Positions 1 through 13,300 are shown, counted from the first letter of the stretch. The stretch: 64,000 bases of DNA from Ostrinia nubilalis (GCF_963855985.1 NC_087095.1:12844001-12908000), one strand, 5' to 3'. Notes: generated by a model not told the origin, from the sequence alone. Program-made: numbers and translations.

Positions 1-3000
1 AACACTTTTTGTCAAAATCAAAGCGTTTGTTCAGCTCGCTTTGATGTGCCCCCGCTCATTCTGAACACGTCCTCGTATAATCATGTTCGGTCCTCCAATG
101 TTTGATAAAGTTCCGCCTCTGCAGAAAAATGATGTGCAATTTGTGGAGCGAAAATATGGAAGTGGAGTCTAAGGTGTTTTGAACGCTGCGCTAGATTGGG
201 ATTTGTTCCCGGATTGCAGTATCAATGTTCAATTCATGAAAAACATGACACGATACTCGTACATTAATTGAATGTCATGTTGCTAGGGTTGATCATAGAT
301 AGAACCGTTGTTTATCAGTAGTAATTTCTGGAAAGTTAAAGAGTTAGTGCAAACTTTATAACAAATGATTGAGAAGTTCTGCGTCATCATGGTGAAAAAA
401 AATTTTTTTTATGCAAGACAGATTTCCAGCTGTTAGGGATTGATCTTTTCCCAATTACTAAGTTAAAACCAGCTGAAAACAATTTCATGTTTTGTTCTTA
501 CTTTTCTTATTTTTGATTTTATACAAACCTGACGTGTGGATTTAAATATTTGTTTTTGACACATTTGCCACATATTTCTCGTGCACGGTCCGGAATGTTT
601 CAAGACTGCCGCAATAATGATGAATGTTTTTCCGACCTGTCATTGGCTGTCTTGCTACCATGTATTATTGAATTAGAGCCGATTTTCCAAACGTCAGACA
701 TCTTGAATATTATTATGCCTAGTGGAATTTAATCATGTAAAAGGCATAGTAAGAATGGTGAACATTCCATATTGTAAAAATTATAGATTTAATTTATTTA
801 CTTACATCATTTTACCTTTCAAAACCAAATTGTTGCTTATTACAAAATAACAAATGACTTGCTTCTTAATCGTAATACTATACGCAATGTTATTTAAAAA
901 GAAAAACGCTTTTCTTTTATACAGCACTTTTAAAAACAACTCCGTAACTCAGTCAAACAATTACGCTTCAAACTGTCCGTTCTCAAAGCGCTCCTCCGAT
1001 TTTAACTGAAGCCGAGTGTATATTGTAGCGAATACGACAGCAGCATCCGATTGGGCGGGATTTAGTCGAAAATTGCCCAAATGAAAGCTCAATGAACGTG
1101 TCACGGCGAGTCGCCGGGCACATTTGTCCACGTCCTGAATTGTCCGCATTGCTGTAGACTAGTGCTGTAAGCGTGCGATGTGGAACGTCGATAGTTTGGA
1201 TTAGTTTAAGTAGGTATTATGATATTTGTGTATATTTTAACGAATATGATGATAGCTTTGTTGGAATTTAGTCGAATATTGCCCAAATTGTGTTTCCCGA
1301 GTGCGGTGCAGGATGTCGATGGTATGGGTTTGATTTAGTGTCACATAAGATTTAGTGTTCCACGACAATAGCCTACATGATAATTTTCAAATAATTTTGA
1401 AAATAAAGAATCTGGAATTTTATTAGAGTAAATGATTTGATATTGAAAACTGGCTTTCAAAGATTGATGGGTCCCCAAATATCCTGTCCGCTGCGGACTG
1501 TCTTCCTGAAGCCGTCGTTTTATCTATAGCTATTGCGGGGTAGTACTCAAGATTTCACAAAACCATATCCCCAATGCAGATTTACAACGTACTGTGTGAA
1601 TTTTCATTTTATCGATAACTCATCCCCCTACCCTAGAGCTACCCTAGGGGTCGGACGCCGGTCATCAGGAGTATCCGGGCCGTGCCTATGACGCGAGCGC
1701 TGTCATTTACTCCGCTGCATAAAAAATGTTTCGCACTGAAACCTATCGACGTTTAGGGAGATTAGATTCACAACATTACGAATACGATGGGAATGTAAAA
1801 GGTTTTTTAGTTTGACATTTGCTTATTATTTTAGCTTCATTGAAATCAACTTTGCCCAATTTGTGTTCAGACGTTTAGTAAATGTAATTTGAAATACTTA
1901 CCTAAAGCAAAATTATGATCTTGGTGTTTTTGTAAAATTTGGTAATTAGTAAAAATAATTATTAAACATATTTTGTCTATACAATTTGACAATTTTTAAT
2001 TTTGGGTTAAATTACTTACGAAATGATCAATTGAATTTTTTTTTTACTTATTTTTTAGCACGGGATGCTGTTTTTACCTACCTCGAGCTATATTCTTGAA
2101 GTCGTCGGTGCGTCGAGCCGAGGGACGTTCTGCACTGCGTTTGCTAAGACGTAAATACACGTAGGGCACACTATTTATGTGTATGTAGAGATGAGAGACA
2201 TAAAACACATGTCATGTCGTGCCGTAAATTAAAACATTTGTACGAGTAAGTATAATTCCATAAGAAACAAATCCAGCAATACTAATTACGGTTATTATAC
2301 AATTTGGAGTGTAATTGTAAGGCGCGAGCGCTTGCGACCGTGCACAAATCTTCATTACCTCTAATTTGGAGCGTTACCGCGAAAACATTTTTATTCCCCG
2401 GTCCTCTGTTGTTTTATCACGATCTTTTTAGAAAAGGGAAGGATTTCGTTCTTAAAACAATAGAGATAAGAGTGGAGTTGAGGGGTGAGCAGTGAAGTTG
2501 AGCGATTTGAAAAAGAATTCGATTTACAAATTTTGAATTTAAAAGGAGAACGAAGTTGGATATGCGAGCAGATGTTTTTTTTATGGCTATGCTCTTCCTC
2601 TGGCCAGTGTCGGAAAAAAATATAAAGATTCAGAAAATTCAAAATTTGAGTAAAATTCTAAGGAATACGCATGTTTTTGTTTTAAAAACATCACAATTTG
2701 GCGCGAAATTGGGTGCAAAATCGTATAAATTGCGGTCGAATTGTATTATTTAAAGCAAAATAATTTCAAGAAAAAGTTAATATCAAAATGCTGCCAACGT
2801 TTATTTAACTTAAAGGCAACAATAAAATTGAAAATCTCAGTTATTTACTGTAGTGTAAAGCTAATCTTTGGTGTAGTTTTCCTTAAATAAAACCTGAAAC
2901 GTCAACAATAGCGCTAAGTAGCCTAGGATTTGTAAAGGATCTAGCAAAAGAGACCAGCATATTACTTCTTGTTGCACAATAGCAATATTTTCTTTAGACT

Positions 3001-3606
3001 ATTGTTATTATTTATTACTCTTCATTCTATTGGATAAAGTTATACTATTTATTTACGTAATAGAGTTGAGCTTTAGTTGAAAAAAAACCAGAGTTTTATT
3101 AATGAAATTTGATGAAATATAAATGTTTTTAATACTTACTCGCACTTTTTTGAAAGAAACTTAAGCTAAGTTCACCGCCAGATGTGGGTAAAAACACTAC
3201 ATTTTTTTTTCAAGTATAATTTAAATTTGGTCACCATGTTAAGTTAAAAAGCCTACTTAGCTTAGATGACTACGGAACCTTTGACAGTTATAAATACCCA
3301 CCTAAAAGATCGACGTTAACCAATAGATAGTGAAACCTAATATGACGTAATGAAAGTGCGATCAGAAAGAATCCTTACCATCCTTTAATAGTGTAGCAAT
3401 TGTAATTAATAAACAACACAATTAACGAAATAAACAAACAACTAAAGCTGATGAGCTTTGATCGTAATTCCGCCGATTAGCAAGACAATTATAGCCTTTT
3501 TACAACACGCCATAAACTGCTACGAACAATAAGGATTAGATGTTTAGTGATGTCCCGAATGGAATGTTATCGATAGCGTGGAACGATAAGGCGTATAAAG
3601 TAGACT
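1..3606. other. AT-rich stretch, no gene seen
   Basis: I see no credible coding region here; the short open frames lack recognisable domains. A weak direct repeat is visible: a block around 1050-1085 containing tttagtcgaa and attgcccaaa recurs around 1262-1290. Otherwise nothing recognisable. Confidence 0.5.
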
Positions 3607-3607
3607 C

Positions 3608-3758
3608 ACGCCCGTATTCACAAACATTACTATGAGGTCTCACATTGCGCGTGGACGCACAGAGTGACACACAAACCAATCACTCACGAACTCTATTCAA
3701 AACTGTGCGTTCGATTTGCTGCTTCACTTAAGCAAGCATCGTTTGTGAATACGGGCGT
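3608..3758. mobile_element. MITE with acgcccgtattcacaaac termini
   Basis: The ~150 bp block starts with acgcccgtattcacaaac and ends with its reverse complement (gtttgtgaatacgggcgt). It carries no coding capacity. The same element occurs three more times in the opposite orientation inside the tandem array at 9152-10143. Short TIRs and no gene fit a non-autonomous DNA transposon; the superfamily is not determined. Confidence 0.8.
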
Positions 3759-3898
3759 AAGTCATTCTTACATTTTGACATGTAAACATGTACAGGTGTT
3801 TAATACAGATACAATTTGTAACTGTGTACAAGCAGCTGTTCTATTTCATATAAATCTCGCATAATTTGTAGAAGATTAAATAAAACCTGGGTTGGTAG

Positions 3899-4908
3899 GA
3901 GCTTTCAAGGGAATGTTAGAGGCTTGAAAGCTCCAAACGAGTCATAATTCGATCTGAAGTCTTACAAAAGTATCAATACACATTTATTCGCATAGTTACG
4001 TAACGATAATCGATACAAATGTACTCGACACTCCGAACAGGTGATCTCTAGCGTAAATAACTCCCAGAGGCTGAGCAAAAAAGCTTTCAAGCGAATGTTA
4101 GCGGCTAACATGCATAAAGCGAATTCCAATTGACCGAGATAGACGCAAATAGTTAAAAGGCCCGTACGAGGTCATTTTGACCGTAGAGTACTACGAAAGT
4201 GTCACTATTTTCATTTATTACCAACGCTACGTAATAATAATCGATACAAATGTACTCGATACTCCGAACAGGTGATCTCTAGCGCCTAAATGAATCGCGG
4301 AGGCTGAGCAAAAAAGCTTTCAAGCGAATGTTAGCGGCTAACACGCATAAAGCGAACTCCAATTGACCCAGATGGACGCAAATAGTTGAAAGGCCCGTAC
4401 GAGGTCTTTATTGACTCTAGAGTCCTACGAAAGTGTCAATATTTTCATTTATTACCAACGCTACGTAACAATAATCGATACAAATGTACTCGACACTCCG
4501 AACAGGTGATCTCTAGCACAAATGACTCCCGGAGGCTGAGCAAAAAAGCTTTCAAGCAAATGTTAGCGGCTAACATGCATAAAGCGAACTCCAATTGACC
4601 CAGATGGACACAAATAGTTGAAAGGCCCGTACGAGGTCATTATTGACCCTAGAATCCCACAAAAGTGTCACTATTTACATTTATTACCAACGCAACCTAA
4701 CAATAATCGATACAAAATGTACTCGACACTCCGAACAGGTGATCTCTAGCGCCTAAATGACTCCCGGAGGCTGAGCAAAAAAGCTTTCAAGCGAATGTTA
4801 GCGGCTAACATGCATAAAGCGAACTCCAATTGACCCAGATGGACGCAAATAGTTGAAAGGCCCGTACGAGGTCATTATTCGCTCTGGAGCCCCACGAAAG
4901 TGTCAGGA
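3899..4908. repeat. Satellite-like array of ~232 bp units
   Basis: The landmark aatcgatacaaatgtactcg begins at about 4008, 4239, 4473 and 4705, giving periods of about 231, 234 and 232 bp. Each unit also carries a ggtgatctctagc block, an aaaaaagctttcaagc block, a gttagcggctaac near-palindrome and a ggcccgtacgagg block. A degenerate partial unit precedes the array (3899-4007), and the last unit ends near 4908. A 70-codon open frame inside it is a by-product of the repeat. Confidence 0.9.
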
Positions 4909-6974
4909 CGGGATACGACGCGCATTTATCCACATCCTAAGGGCACCACTGATTTCGGGACGGATATATTAGCCGTTTTCAAGAAATCAACGGAGGAAAA
5001 TATTTTAGTGACGCACTTTTGGAGGGTTCGTTTGGGCGTTTGCATATACTTGGAGCTGGTTTTATTTTATGTACGGATATAAGATTTAATGTTAAATTCT
5101 GATAGTCGATAATTTTTTATCGATAGATTCAATTTAATGACATTATCAGCAAAATTATCTTATTCTTAGTTACAACCTACTTTTGACCTTTAAATGTCAA
5201 CGATGATATCTTTTAGTAATAAGATAAAATATTAACTTGACTTGTTTATTACGAAAATATTTTACTAAAACCTTTTCCATATGACGTCATAGATTTCTTT
5301 CTATCCTTTTCCAGCCCATTTAAAATCTCTGAGGGCCCTTTTTACCGCAATCCAGTTTTGCGGGACCCAGTAATGCAGGATTCCAAATTCGAACGGATCT
5401 AAACGGGATTTTCCAAAAACAGTTCCTGCAATAACGGGATGTCTTTGGGAAAGAGCCCAAACATTAAGTTTCAGTACTTCAAATAAAGTTGTGCTCATCT
5501 TGACCAAGTTTAAACCCCCATAATGGTCGAAAAGGAAATAGTTACATAAATAAAAACCCGTTTCGGAGGGCGAGTCGCAATCTTTTGCTCCATTAATCCT
5601 TTCACGCTATCCGGTTATGGAAATTGGAGGAGTTTCGAAATGATGTACTGGAATTGTACTATAGCACATCAAGTTTACTACCATTGTGCCTTATTTACTT
5701 GTAATAGGTGTGATATTGCAACAATAGTGTAAAGCTTTATGTGCGTTGATACATTCGTATTGTGGAGATAAGATGCTCAGATGTGGTTACGTACGATCTT
5801 TTCTTTTGAATATTTTCTTTTTCGGCTGTGATTTCCTTTTGATGATGCTAATGTGACCTTCAGTTATGTATAGGAGTGTGTAAATCCAGTGAGTTCTAGT
5901 TGAAATGTATGACAAAAAATAATTTGTAATTTCGATTAATCATAAAGTTAAGGGACATTGTAGCTATGGCCCTAGTGAAAAACTAAATTGAAATATTTTT
6001 GAGATGTTTGTAAGTATTTCAGAACAACGCTATCACCTAAATCTTTACAATTCAACGATTTTTTCCTTTGATTGGTCTAAGTATTGAAATTCTTATTTTT
6101 GTCGACTCGACAATAAACCTATACAGTGAAATTGAATTCATCAAAAGCTTCAATGAACCTACGAGTACCTGCTTGAAATAAATTCGAGTTTTAAGCGTCG
6201 CTCTTTAGGTACCTTAAGACATTACAGTTTCTATTTCAGTTTATGCCAAATATAGAGGATGATCAAACGAGGACTGATTATAACTCAAATGCAACAGCAT
6301 TCCTACAGGATCAATATCCAGATTCTGAAATAACATCGATGTCCCCAAATTGGCTTTTTACTTATGACAACTTCTTTGAAAATCCCTTTTTAGGGAAACG
6401 TTCTTGCATATGAGAAGTAGAATCAATCTTGTTGTTTGACTCACCAATATCACCCTGTTTACTATTAGCCTGAATTATACCTACGTGAAGATTTCCTCAA
6501 CTAACTGAGCAAACACGCACACAAGAAACCATTTGCTATACCCCATGAATATGTAAAACGTTGCATCACAAGGGCGGAACTGATAACCTGATTCTCCGAT
6601 AAGCCGCTGAAGCCTTCGCTGGATTAAGCCAGTCCTTTGTACGGCGCTCACGCATTTATCTGATTTCTTTCAGGCTGGGAGATTGGAACACGCTGACGTC
6701 TAGTTAATAAAATTATTATTTTAGCCCTCGTTCTTACTTAGGTGGAATTTTCAAAAATACTTCACTTCGAACATCGCGTCGGGCTTCCTTTGCACACTTC
6801 ATGCTTCATGTTATATTTAGTACTAGTTCAGTTTGCTTTAAAATTCTATTGTTAAAGTTTTCGATACCAATGGTATATTGTGTTGGCTAACTAATGACGT
6901 CATTGGTACCCTTTGCCCTACATAAACTTTTTTACAGTTTTTTTTACAAGTGGGCAATAACAATTAACTTATGA
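4909..6974. other. No gene seen
   Basis: The sequence is AT-rich with no recognisable coding region. A 68-codon minus-strand open frame around 5301-5507 shows no domain and is not called. Confidence 0.5.
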
Positions 6975-7255
6975 CATAGCCTAACGGATTAGCAATCTGA
7001 AGTGGCAATGGGCAGGGCACATACTCGTAGTACGCAGAACTAATGGCCGATGGGGCAGCAAGGTTCTGGAGTGGAGGCCACGTACTGGAAAGCGCAACGT
7101 AGGACGTCCCACAAGGTGGACCAACGACCTCATAAAGGTTGCAGGAAGGCTCTGGATGCAGGCCGCTACCAACCAGCCTTTGTGGAAATCATCGGGGGAA
7201 GCATATGTTTAGTTGTGGACGACGTGGACGTCCTATGGCTGAAATGATGATGATG
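6975..7255 (+). mobile_element. RTE-clade LINE, 5'-truncated 3' end
   Basis: Reading the + strand from about 6975 gives the C-terminal part of an RTE-type reverse transcriptase, with motifs such as KWQWAGHI, RRTNGRWGSKVLEWRPRTGK, GRPTRWTNDL and KVAGRLWMQAA. The frame is broken near the end by a stop and a small duplication (gtggacgacgtggacgtcc) before the terminal ctgaaatgatgatgatg. The GAT-repeat tail is typical of RTE elements. Only the last ~90 codons remain, so this copy is dead on arrival. Confidence 0.85.
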
Positions 7256-8204
7256 ATGTTAAGGTGTCAACTATTTTTTTTACAAATGAACTCAAAAAGC
7301 AGGCAGTGGCTGTATTTTTTATCAGACGGTCCTGGAGCTCAGGACGCCGGTAAATAACGGTAAAGAATTTTCACACGTAGGTTGAAAAAGGCAAGCTGCG
7401 AAAATACAGGATCTACAAGAATACTTACCCTGACGCCCTTGAATTCCCGTTATTCATACCAATGGACTACGTCGAGAATTGTGTGGAGTTTTTTTTCCGA
7501 TTTCCAAAGATTATACTTTTTCGAAGGTCAATACGAATATAGGAATTCGTGTTACTAGTAACAAAATTTGTGAGATTTCGCAAACAATTTGAGACCTTTT
7601 TGCATCTTTGTATTGTATCTAAAACCTGAATTAAAATCAAAACATGATAGAAGATAAGTAACTTATACGAGTATGAGAGAATTCCCTGTGGCATTAAGCT
7701 CATCTTGTGAATCGGATTTTAAAAGAAATATAATTAGTTTTCCTTTTGTGAACTATACTGGCTTTGCTTAATCGGCTAGCTCACAAACTATACATAAGCT
7801 AGATAACTCACGCATTCAGTCAATAGCGCCTTTGGCTATACCTTGCTCCATTAAGCTACTACCCTCTGCAAGTTTACTGGGTACAGTACTTAAGTACTCT
7901 CAAGTTTAACTGGTCGATTGAAAGCTTGAGGTCAGACTAGATGTCAGACCTAAGTTAAGCACTAGGTGCCACGTTATAGCCGTGGTCAGTAGGTTCACAA
8001 TTGTTATGAAAATTAATTCATCTGAGAACTCTTTACGGTTAGCGTCGAAATGTTTTAAGTCGCTTTTTTAGAGTTCCGTAGTCCTGAAAAGGAACCCTTA
8101 TTTATGTGATAGCCAAAAACATACTATGTGACAGTGGGTGCCTGCCTTCACATTATAAAATCGCGCTACTAACGCCCTAATGTGATAGCGCTCTAAAGGT
8201 TAAA
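7256..8204. other. No gene seen
   Basis: AT-rich non-coding sequence. A piece near 8072-8100 (agttccgtagtcctg...) resembles a common dispersed insect repeat, but it is too short to classify. Confidence 0.4.
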
Positions 8205-8605
8205 TTAACAAAAGTGGACGTCCTACTCTGCGCTTTCCGGTACATCATCAGCGTCAGCATGCAGTCAGAATCAGCGTCAGAAAAGTTCTCGAGTAGCCAC
8301 AGACCGAAAGACGTAGTTGGGCAGGCTCCCATCTAAGTGGACCGACGATCAGAGGTGGAATTGTGTAAAGCAATCGTAATCATTTGACAGTTCATAACGT
8401 ACGATAAAGTCAGTTAAACAAAGCGTTTGACAGAATAATCGTACGTTATGAACTGTTAAATGATAACGATTGCTTTACACAATTCCACCTCTGGTGAAGT
8501 TTGCGGCAAGCGCCTGGATGTGGGCAGCGCAGGGCGTCGTGGAAATCCTTGGGGGAGTCCTATGTCAAGCTGTGTACGTCATTCGGCTGAAACGAACGAA
8601 CAGTC
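8205..8605 (+). mobile_element. RTE LINE 3' end, rearranged and split by a MITE
   Basis: From about 8275 the + strand carries decayed RTE C-terminal sequence (aaagttctcgag..., then gtggaccgacgatc). It is interrupted at 8350-8492 by a hairpin element and resumes at tggtgaagtttgcgg, ending with cattcggctgaaacgaacg. A short piece of the same domain (TGKRRVGRP) lies in inverted orientation at about 8208-8240, so the copy has also been rearranged. Frameshifts and stops exclude function. Confidence 0.75.
8350..8492. mobile_element. Hairpin MITE inserted in an RTE fragment
   Basis: The ~143 bp insert begins agaggtggaattgtgtaaag and ends with its near-exact reverse complement. The two arms pair over about 55 bp, with a short centre around 8405-8435. 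The host RTE sequence (gacgatc...tggtgaag) reads through when the insert is removed, which shows it is an insertion. Exact ends and target duplication cannot be fixed, because the flank also reads ctctgg. Confidence 0.85.
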
Positions 8606-9150
8606 AGCGTCAAATAATTACTAACACCCATTAGTAACCAATAAGTTCGGAACACGTCATTGCTACAAGTGGAATAAGGTTTTGTTATCAACTTTTTGGC
8701 CACTTTTGTTGCTACGAATTATTCAACCCTGACTGTACATCACATCAAGCTCAACACTGCCTTTTATGTAGTTTAAATAAGGGCTATATTACTACAAAAA
8801 TATTCTAATGCGCTGTCGACTGTATATCAGTTTATTGTGGTGAGGTACGCATTAAATTGGTTACGAACTTTGATAGTTGAGCTCAGTTTTGATCTCTCAA
8901 GCGAATACAATCAAAATTCTAACTTTATTTTTGCTGGTTTCATTTGATCAGAAACGAGCATATTAATGGAAGAAAAATATTAATAAAACTTGGTTTAATT
9001 TTAGAATAACATTTTAAAATTTAAATTACGAGTTTAAATGGAAAAATAATATTTAACGAAAGAAACTCATCTATCAATAGACGCTTTGGAAATGGCTGAT
9101 ACCATTTCTACGTACTCGTATGTAAGAAGTATGAGTACTTACATTTTTAT
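8606..9150. other. No gene seen
   Basis: AT-rich stretch between the RTE fragment and the tandem array; nothing recognisable. Confidence 0.4.
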
Positions 9151-9151
9151 C

Positions 9152-9295
9152 TTACGCCCGTATTCACAAACGATACTTGCTTAAGTATCGAACGCACAGC
9201 GTTGAATAGAGCTTTGTGCTTGGTTCGTGTGTCATCCTGTGCGTCCACGCTCACTGTGAGACCTCATATTAATGTTTGTGAATAGGTACGGGCGT
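9152..9295. mobile_element. MITE copy, array unit 1
   Basis: Inverted termini acgcccgtattcacaaac and gtttgtgaataggtacgggcgt. It is in the opposite orientation to the copy at 3608-3758. Confidence 0.8.
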
Positions 9296-9569
9296 TATTT
9301 ATGTAATTCTCGGGTTCGGGATTTGTATGACTAACTTCGTCAGAGGTCGCGGGATCGATCCCTGCCAAATACAAACATTTGTATGAGTCAGATGTCCATA
9401 TTAGTAAAGTAGCACGGTTTAGTAAAGAAAACTTTCTAGTTTACGATAGCTAGACTTGTATCGTTATTAAAATTTCTTAGCGATTAGAGTCGCATCTCAA
9501 ACTAAATTTTAAATAAACAACTTGATAACATAAAACGCGGCCGTACAGCGTATTTTTTTAGTGAAAATT

Positions 9570-9722
9570 CCGCTCGTATTCACAAACTATACTTGCTTAA
9601 GTGAAGCAGTAAATCGAACGCACAGCGTTGAATAGAGCTTTGTGCTTGGTTCGTGTGTCACCCTGTGCTTCCACGCTCACTGTGAGATCTCATATTAATG
9701 TTTGTGAATAGGTACGGGCGTT
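9570..9722. mobile_element. MITE copy, array unit 2
   Basis: Same element as in unit 1. Its left end is slightly changed (cgctcgtattcacaaac) and the internal sequence is almost the same. Confidence 0.8.
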
Positions 9723-9990
9723 ATTTATGTAATTCTCGGGTTCGGGATTTGTATGACTAACTTCGTCAGAGGTCGCGGGATCGATCCCTGCCAAATACAA
9801 ACATTTGTATGAGTCAGATGTCCATATTAGTAAAGTAGCACGGTTTAGTAAAGAAAACTTTCTAGTTTACGATAGCTAGACTTGAATCGTTATTAAAATT
9901 TCTTAGCGATTAGAGTCGCATCTCAAACTAAATTTTAAATAAACAACTTGATGATATAAAACGTGGCCGTACAGCGTATTTTTTGTGTCT

Positions 9991-10143
9991 AACGCCCGTA
10001 TTCACAAACGATACTTGCTTAAGTGAAGCAGTAAATCGAACGCACAGCGTTGAATAGAGCTTTGTGCTTGGTTCGTGTGTCACCCTGTGCGTCCACGCTC
10101 ACTGTGAGATCTCCTATTAATGTTTGTGAATAGGCACGGGCGT
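9991..10143. mobile_element. MITE copy, array unit 3
   Basis: Same element again, with intact left end acgcccgtattcacaaac and right end gaataggcacgggcgt. Confidence 0.8.
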
Positions 10144-10379
10144 TATTTATGTAATTCTCGGGTTCGGGATTTGTATGACTAACTTCGTCAGAGGTCGCAG
10201 AATCGATCCCTGCCAAATACAAACATTTGTATGAGTCAGATGTCCATATTAGTAAAGTAGCACGGTTTAGTAAAGAAAACTTTCTAGTTTACGATAGCTA
10301 GACTTGAATCGTTATTAAAATTTCTTAGCGATTAGAGTCGCATCTCAAACTAAATTTTAAATAAACAACTTGATGATAA

Positions 10380-13300
10380 AAATCAATAATTAATTGTAAA
10401 TCTGTTAAACGATCGATTGACAATGTTCGTGACATTTGTATGAACTCGGACGTAGTAGCACTCCAGGAGACGTGGCTACTTCCCCATGATATACCGTTTT
10501 TAGGAAGTATTAGTAATGACTTTGAGTTTACCGGGAACTCTGCAGTTGATACCTCAGCTGGGTTATTAAGAGGAAGACCTTATGGGGGAGTGGCCATCCT
10601 ATGGAGGAAGGGTATCTTTCAAGAAGTTACAATACTCGAATGTAATAGTAACCGACTGGCTGCCATTAGGGTGCGCAGTGGAGACCGCTTCATAATTATT
10701 TTTTCGGTCTACATGCCTACTGACTCACACGAAAATCTGCCACTATTTACAGAGGTGCTTAGTGAGATAAGTGCAGTCATGGAGGGGGATAATATAGAAT
10801 GTATGTATGCCTTAGGAGACTTTAATGCACATCCAAATGAGCTATTTTATAATGAACTTGTTAACTTTTGTTTGGACCAATCTTGGATAATGGCAGATGT
10901 GGAGAACTTAGGATTGCAATCCGATGCCTACACTTTCACTAGTGAGGCGCATGGATCTCGACGCTGGTTAGACCACTGTGTTGTATCAGTATCGGCTTAT
11001 CAAACTATTTTGGATGTTACTATTAGTGAAGAATTCTATGTGTCTGACCACCTACCTTTGCATGTAAAGTGTAACTTAACGGTTATAAGGCCTAAGTCCG
11101 TATTGCAGAATAGACTGTGTAATTCAGTACTTTGGGGTGAGAGGAAAGAGGTTCAAATTAAAGCTTACCGTAACCTATGTAATGAACGTTTACGTGACAT
11201 TGATTTTCCCCCGGAATTCGTGGAGTGCAGTCACGGGCATTGTAATTTAGCAGAGCACAAGCTCATACTAGATAATATGTATTATGAAATAGTATGTATT
11301 CTTGGCAGTGCAGCCTCAGAAACTAAAAGTGCTTGTAGTGTCGGTAACCATAAAAAGAAAAACTTATGTGGCTGGAACTATCATGTCCGCAGCGCTCACC
11401 GTGAGGCCAGATTAAGGTTTAAAATATGGGCTCAGAGTAACCGTCCATCCTCTGGTCTCATATATGAAGAGATGCACAAATCCAGAAAGATTTTTAAAAG
11501 TCGTCTAAAATGGTGCCAGAATAACCAAGAACAAATAAAGATGGAAATTCTCGCACAACACAGATCCTCCAATAACTTTAAGAAATTCTGGAAGGAAACT
11601 GGGAAGCATGACCTCAAAGCTGGCCTCCCGGTGAGCGTTGGAGGGAAAACCGATGCATTGGAGATAGCTAATATGTTTCGAGAGCACTTCAGTGTGAAGT
11701 CTCCACTTGGCCCTCCTGGGCTGCCCGGTGCTGGGCCCGGGTGCCGTCGCGGGGAGCGGTCGCTCACGTGCTTCACCGCTGCTCAGGTGAGATCGGCGGT
11801 GAGGCGTATGGGCGGGGGTAAGTCGCCGGGGCATGACGGGCTGAGTATCGAGCATCTTAGGTATGCGGGGTTTCATCTGCCGAGGGTGTTGTCGATGTTT
11901 TTCACTCTGTGTGTGAGTCACTCATATCTACCGCACGATTTAATGAAAACCATTGTTGTGCCAATAGTGAAGAACAAAACCGTCGACATCTCCGATAGAG
12001 GAAACTACCGTCCTATTTCACTGGCTACAACTATTGCCAAGATATTTGACAGTTTGCTTGACTCCTGCCTAAACAATCATCTTGGCCTACATGACGCTCA
12101 GTTCGGTTTTCGGCCCGGACTATCAACTGAGTGTGCAATTGCGGGACTCAAGCATGCTGTCAAGTATTATACGGATCGTAGAACTCCGGTGCATGCCTGT
12201 TTTCTTGATCTGTCCAAGGCCTTTGACCTCGTGTCTTATGACACGCTTTGGAATAAGTTGAGAGGCAGGCATTTACCGGAAGAAATCCTGAATATATTTC
12301 AGTATTGGTATGCTAATCAAACAAATGTGGTTAAGTGGGCAAATGTATGCTCGGATGCATACAAACTGGAGTGTGGAGTAAGGCAGGGTGGCTTGACGTC
12401 ACCAAAGCTTTTCAATTTGTATGTAAATGACCTCATAGTCGAGCTGAGCAGCATGAGGGTAGGATGTCGGATTGATGGAGTTAGTATAAACAATATCAGT
12501 TACGCAGATGATATGGTGCTGCTCGGCCCGACTGGTAGTTCCATTGCAAAAATGTTGAGAGTTTGTGAGGGCTACGCGGCTGCACATGGCCTATTATACA
12601 ATGTCAAAAAGACGGAATACATGGTCTTTGGGGCCTTCGGTGGGTCTCGTGACGATCCACCTACAATTACCCTTAACGGCCTGAACATAAAACGCGTCAC
12701 TAAATTCAAATACCTGGGACACCTCCTCACCGACGACCTCAAGGACGATGTAGACATTGAGAGAGAGCGCAGAGCTCTGGCTGTTAGAGGAAATATGCTG
12801 ATTCGCAGATTCTCCCGTTGTAACGATGAAGTAAAGATCACACTTTTCAAAGCATATTGTCAGATCTTTTACACGGGAAGTCTTTGGGTCAATCATACCA
12901 AAAAGTCTCTGGATACCTTGCGCATCCAATATAATAACGTCTTCAGAATGCTGCTGGGGCTGCCGCGCTTTTGTAGTGCGTCAGGGATGTTTGCTTGTCA
13001 CAATGTTGATGGCTTCCAGGCTATAATCCGCAAAAAGACAGCATCCTTGATAAACAGATTGCGTGCCAGTAGCAACAGCATTCTCATGACCTTAGCCAAT
13101 AGGTATACATCACCTATCTGGAAGTGTCTGGTGCTTAGGGTGATTTAACTTATTTATTTTATTGACTGTTAATGAATGAATTTGAATTGAATTGAATTAA
13201 TTTATTTATTTAATTTTATTTATTTGGTTTTAATTGATTTGATTTAATTTGATTTTTAATTTATTGATTTTTAATATTTCTTTTTTGGTTTTTAATTTGA

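Larger units (their letters stand above)
9152..10378. repeat. Tandem array of ~420 bp units with embedded MITE
   Basis: Three units start at about 9152, 9570 and 9991 (spacing 418 and 421 bp). Each unit has a ~145 bp MITE, then a block with ctcgggttcgggatttg and a tRNA T-arm-like ggtcgcgggatcgatccc, then a tail ending in aacaacttgat and, in the first two units, cgtacagcgtatttttt. The third unit stops at about 10378 where a LINE is inserted. Its missing tail (acgcggtcgtacagcg) reappears after the LINE at about 13476. A 67-codon minus-strand frame here is a by-product of the repeat. Confidence 0.9.

Noticed and set aside
9340..9370. T-arm-like ggtcgcgggatcgatccc taken as a tRNA gene
   Set aside because: No matching acceptor or D-arm; only a fragment in each array unit.
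11432..11921. Minus-strand open frames of 114 and 138 codons
   Set aside because: They lie antisense to the reverse transcriptase frame of the LINE and show no domain; shadow frames.
12572..12929. Minus-strand open frames of 92 and 111 codons
   Set aside because: Also antisense shadows of the LINE frame.
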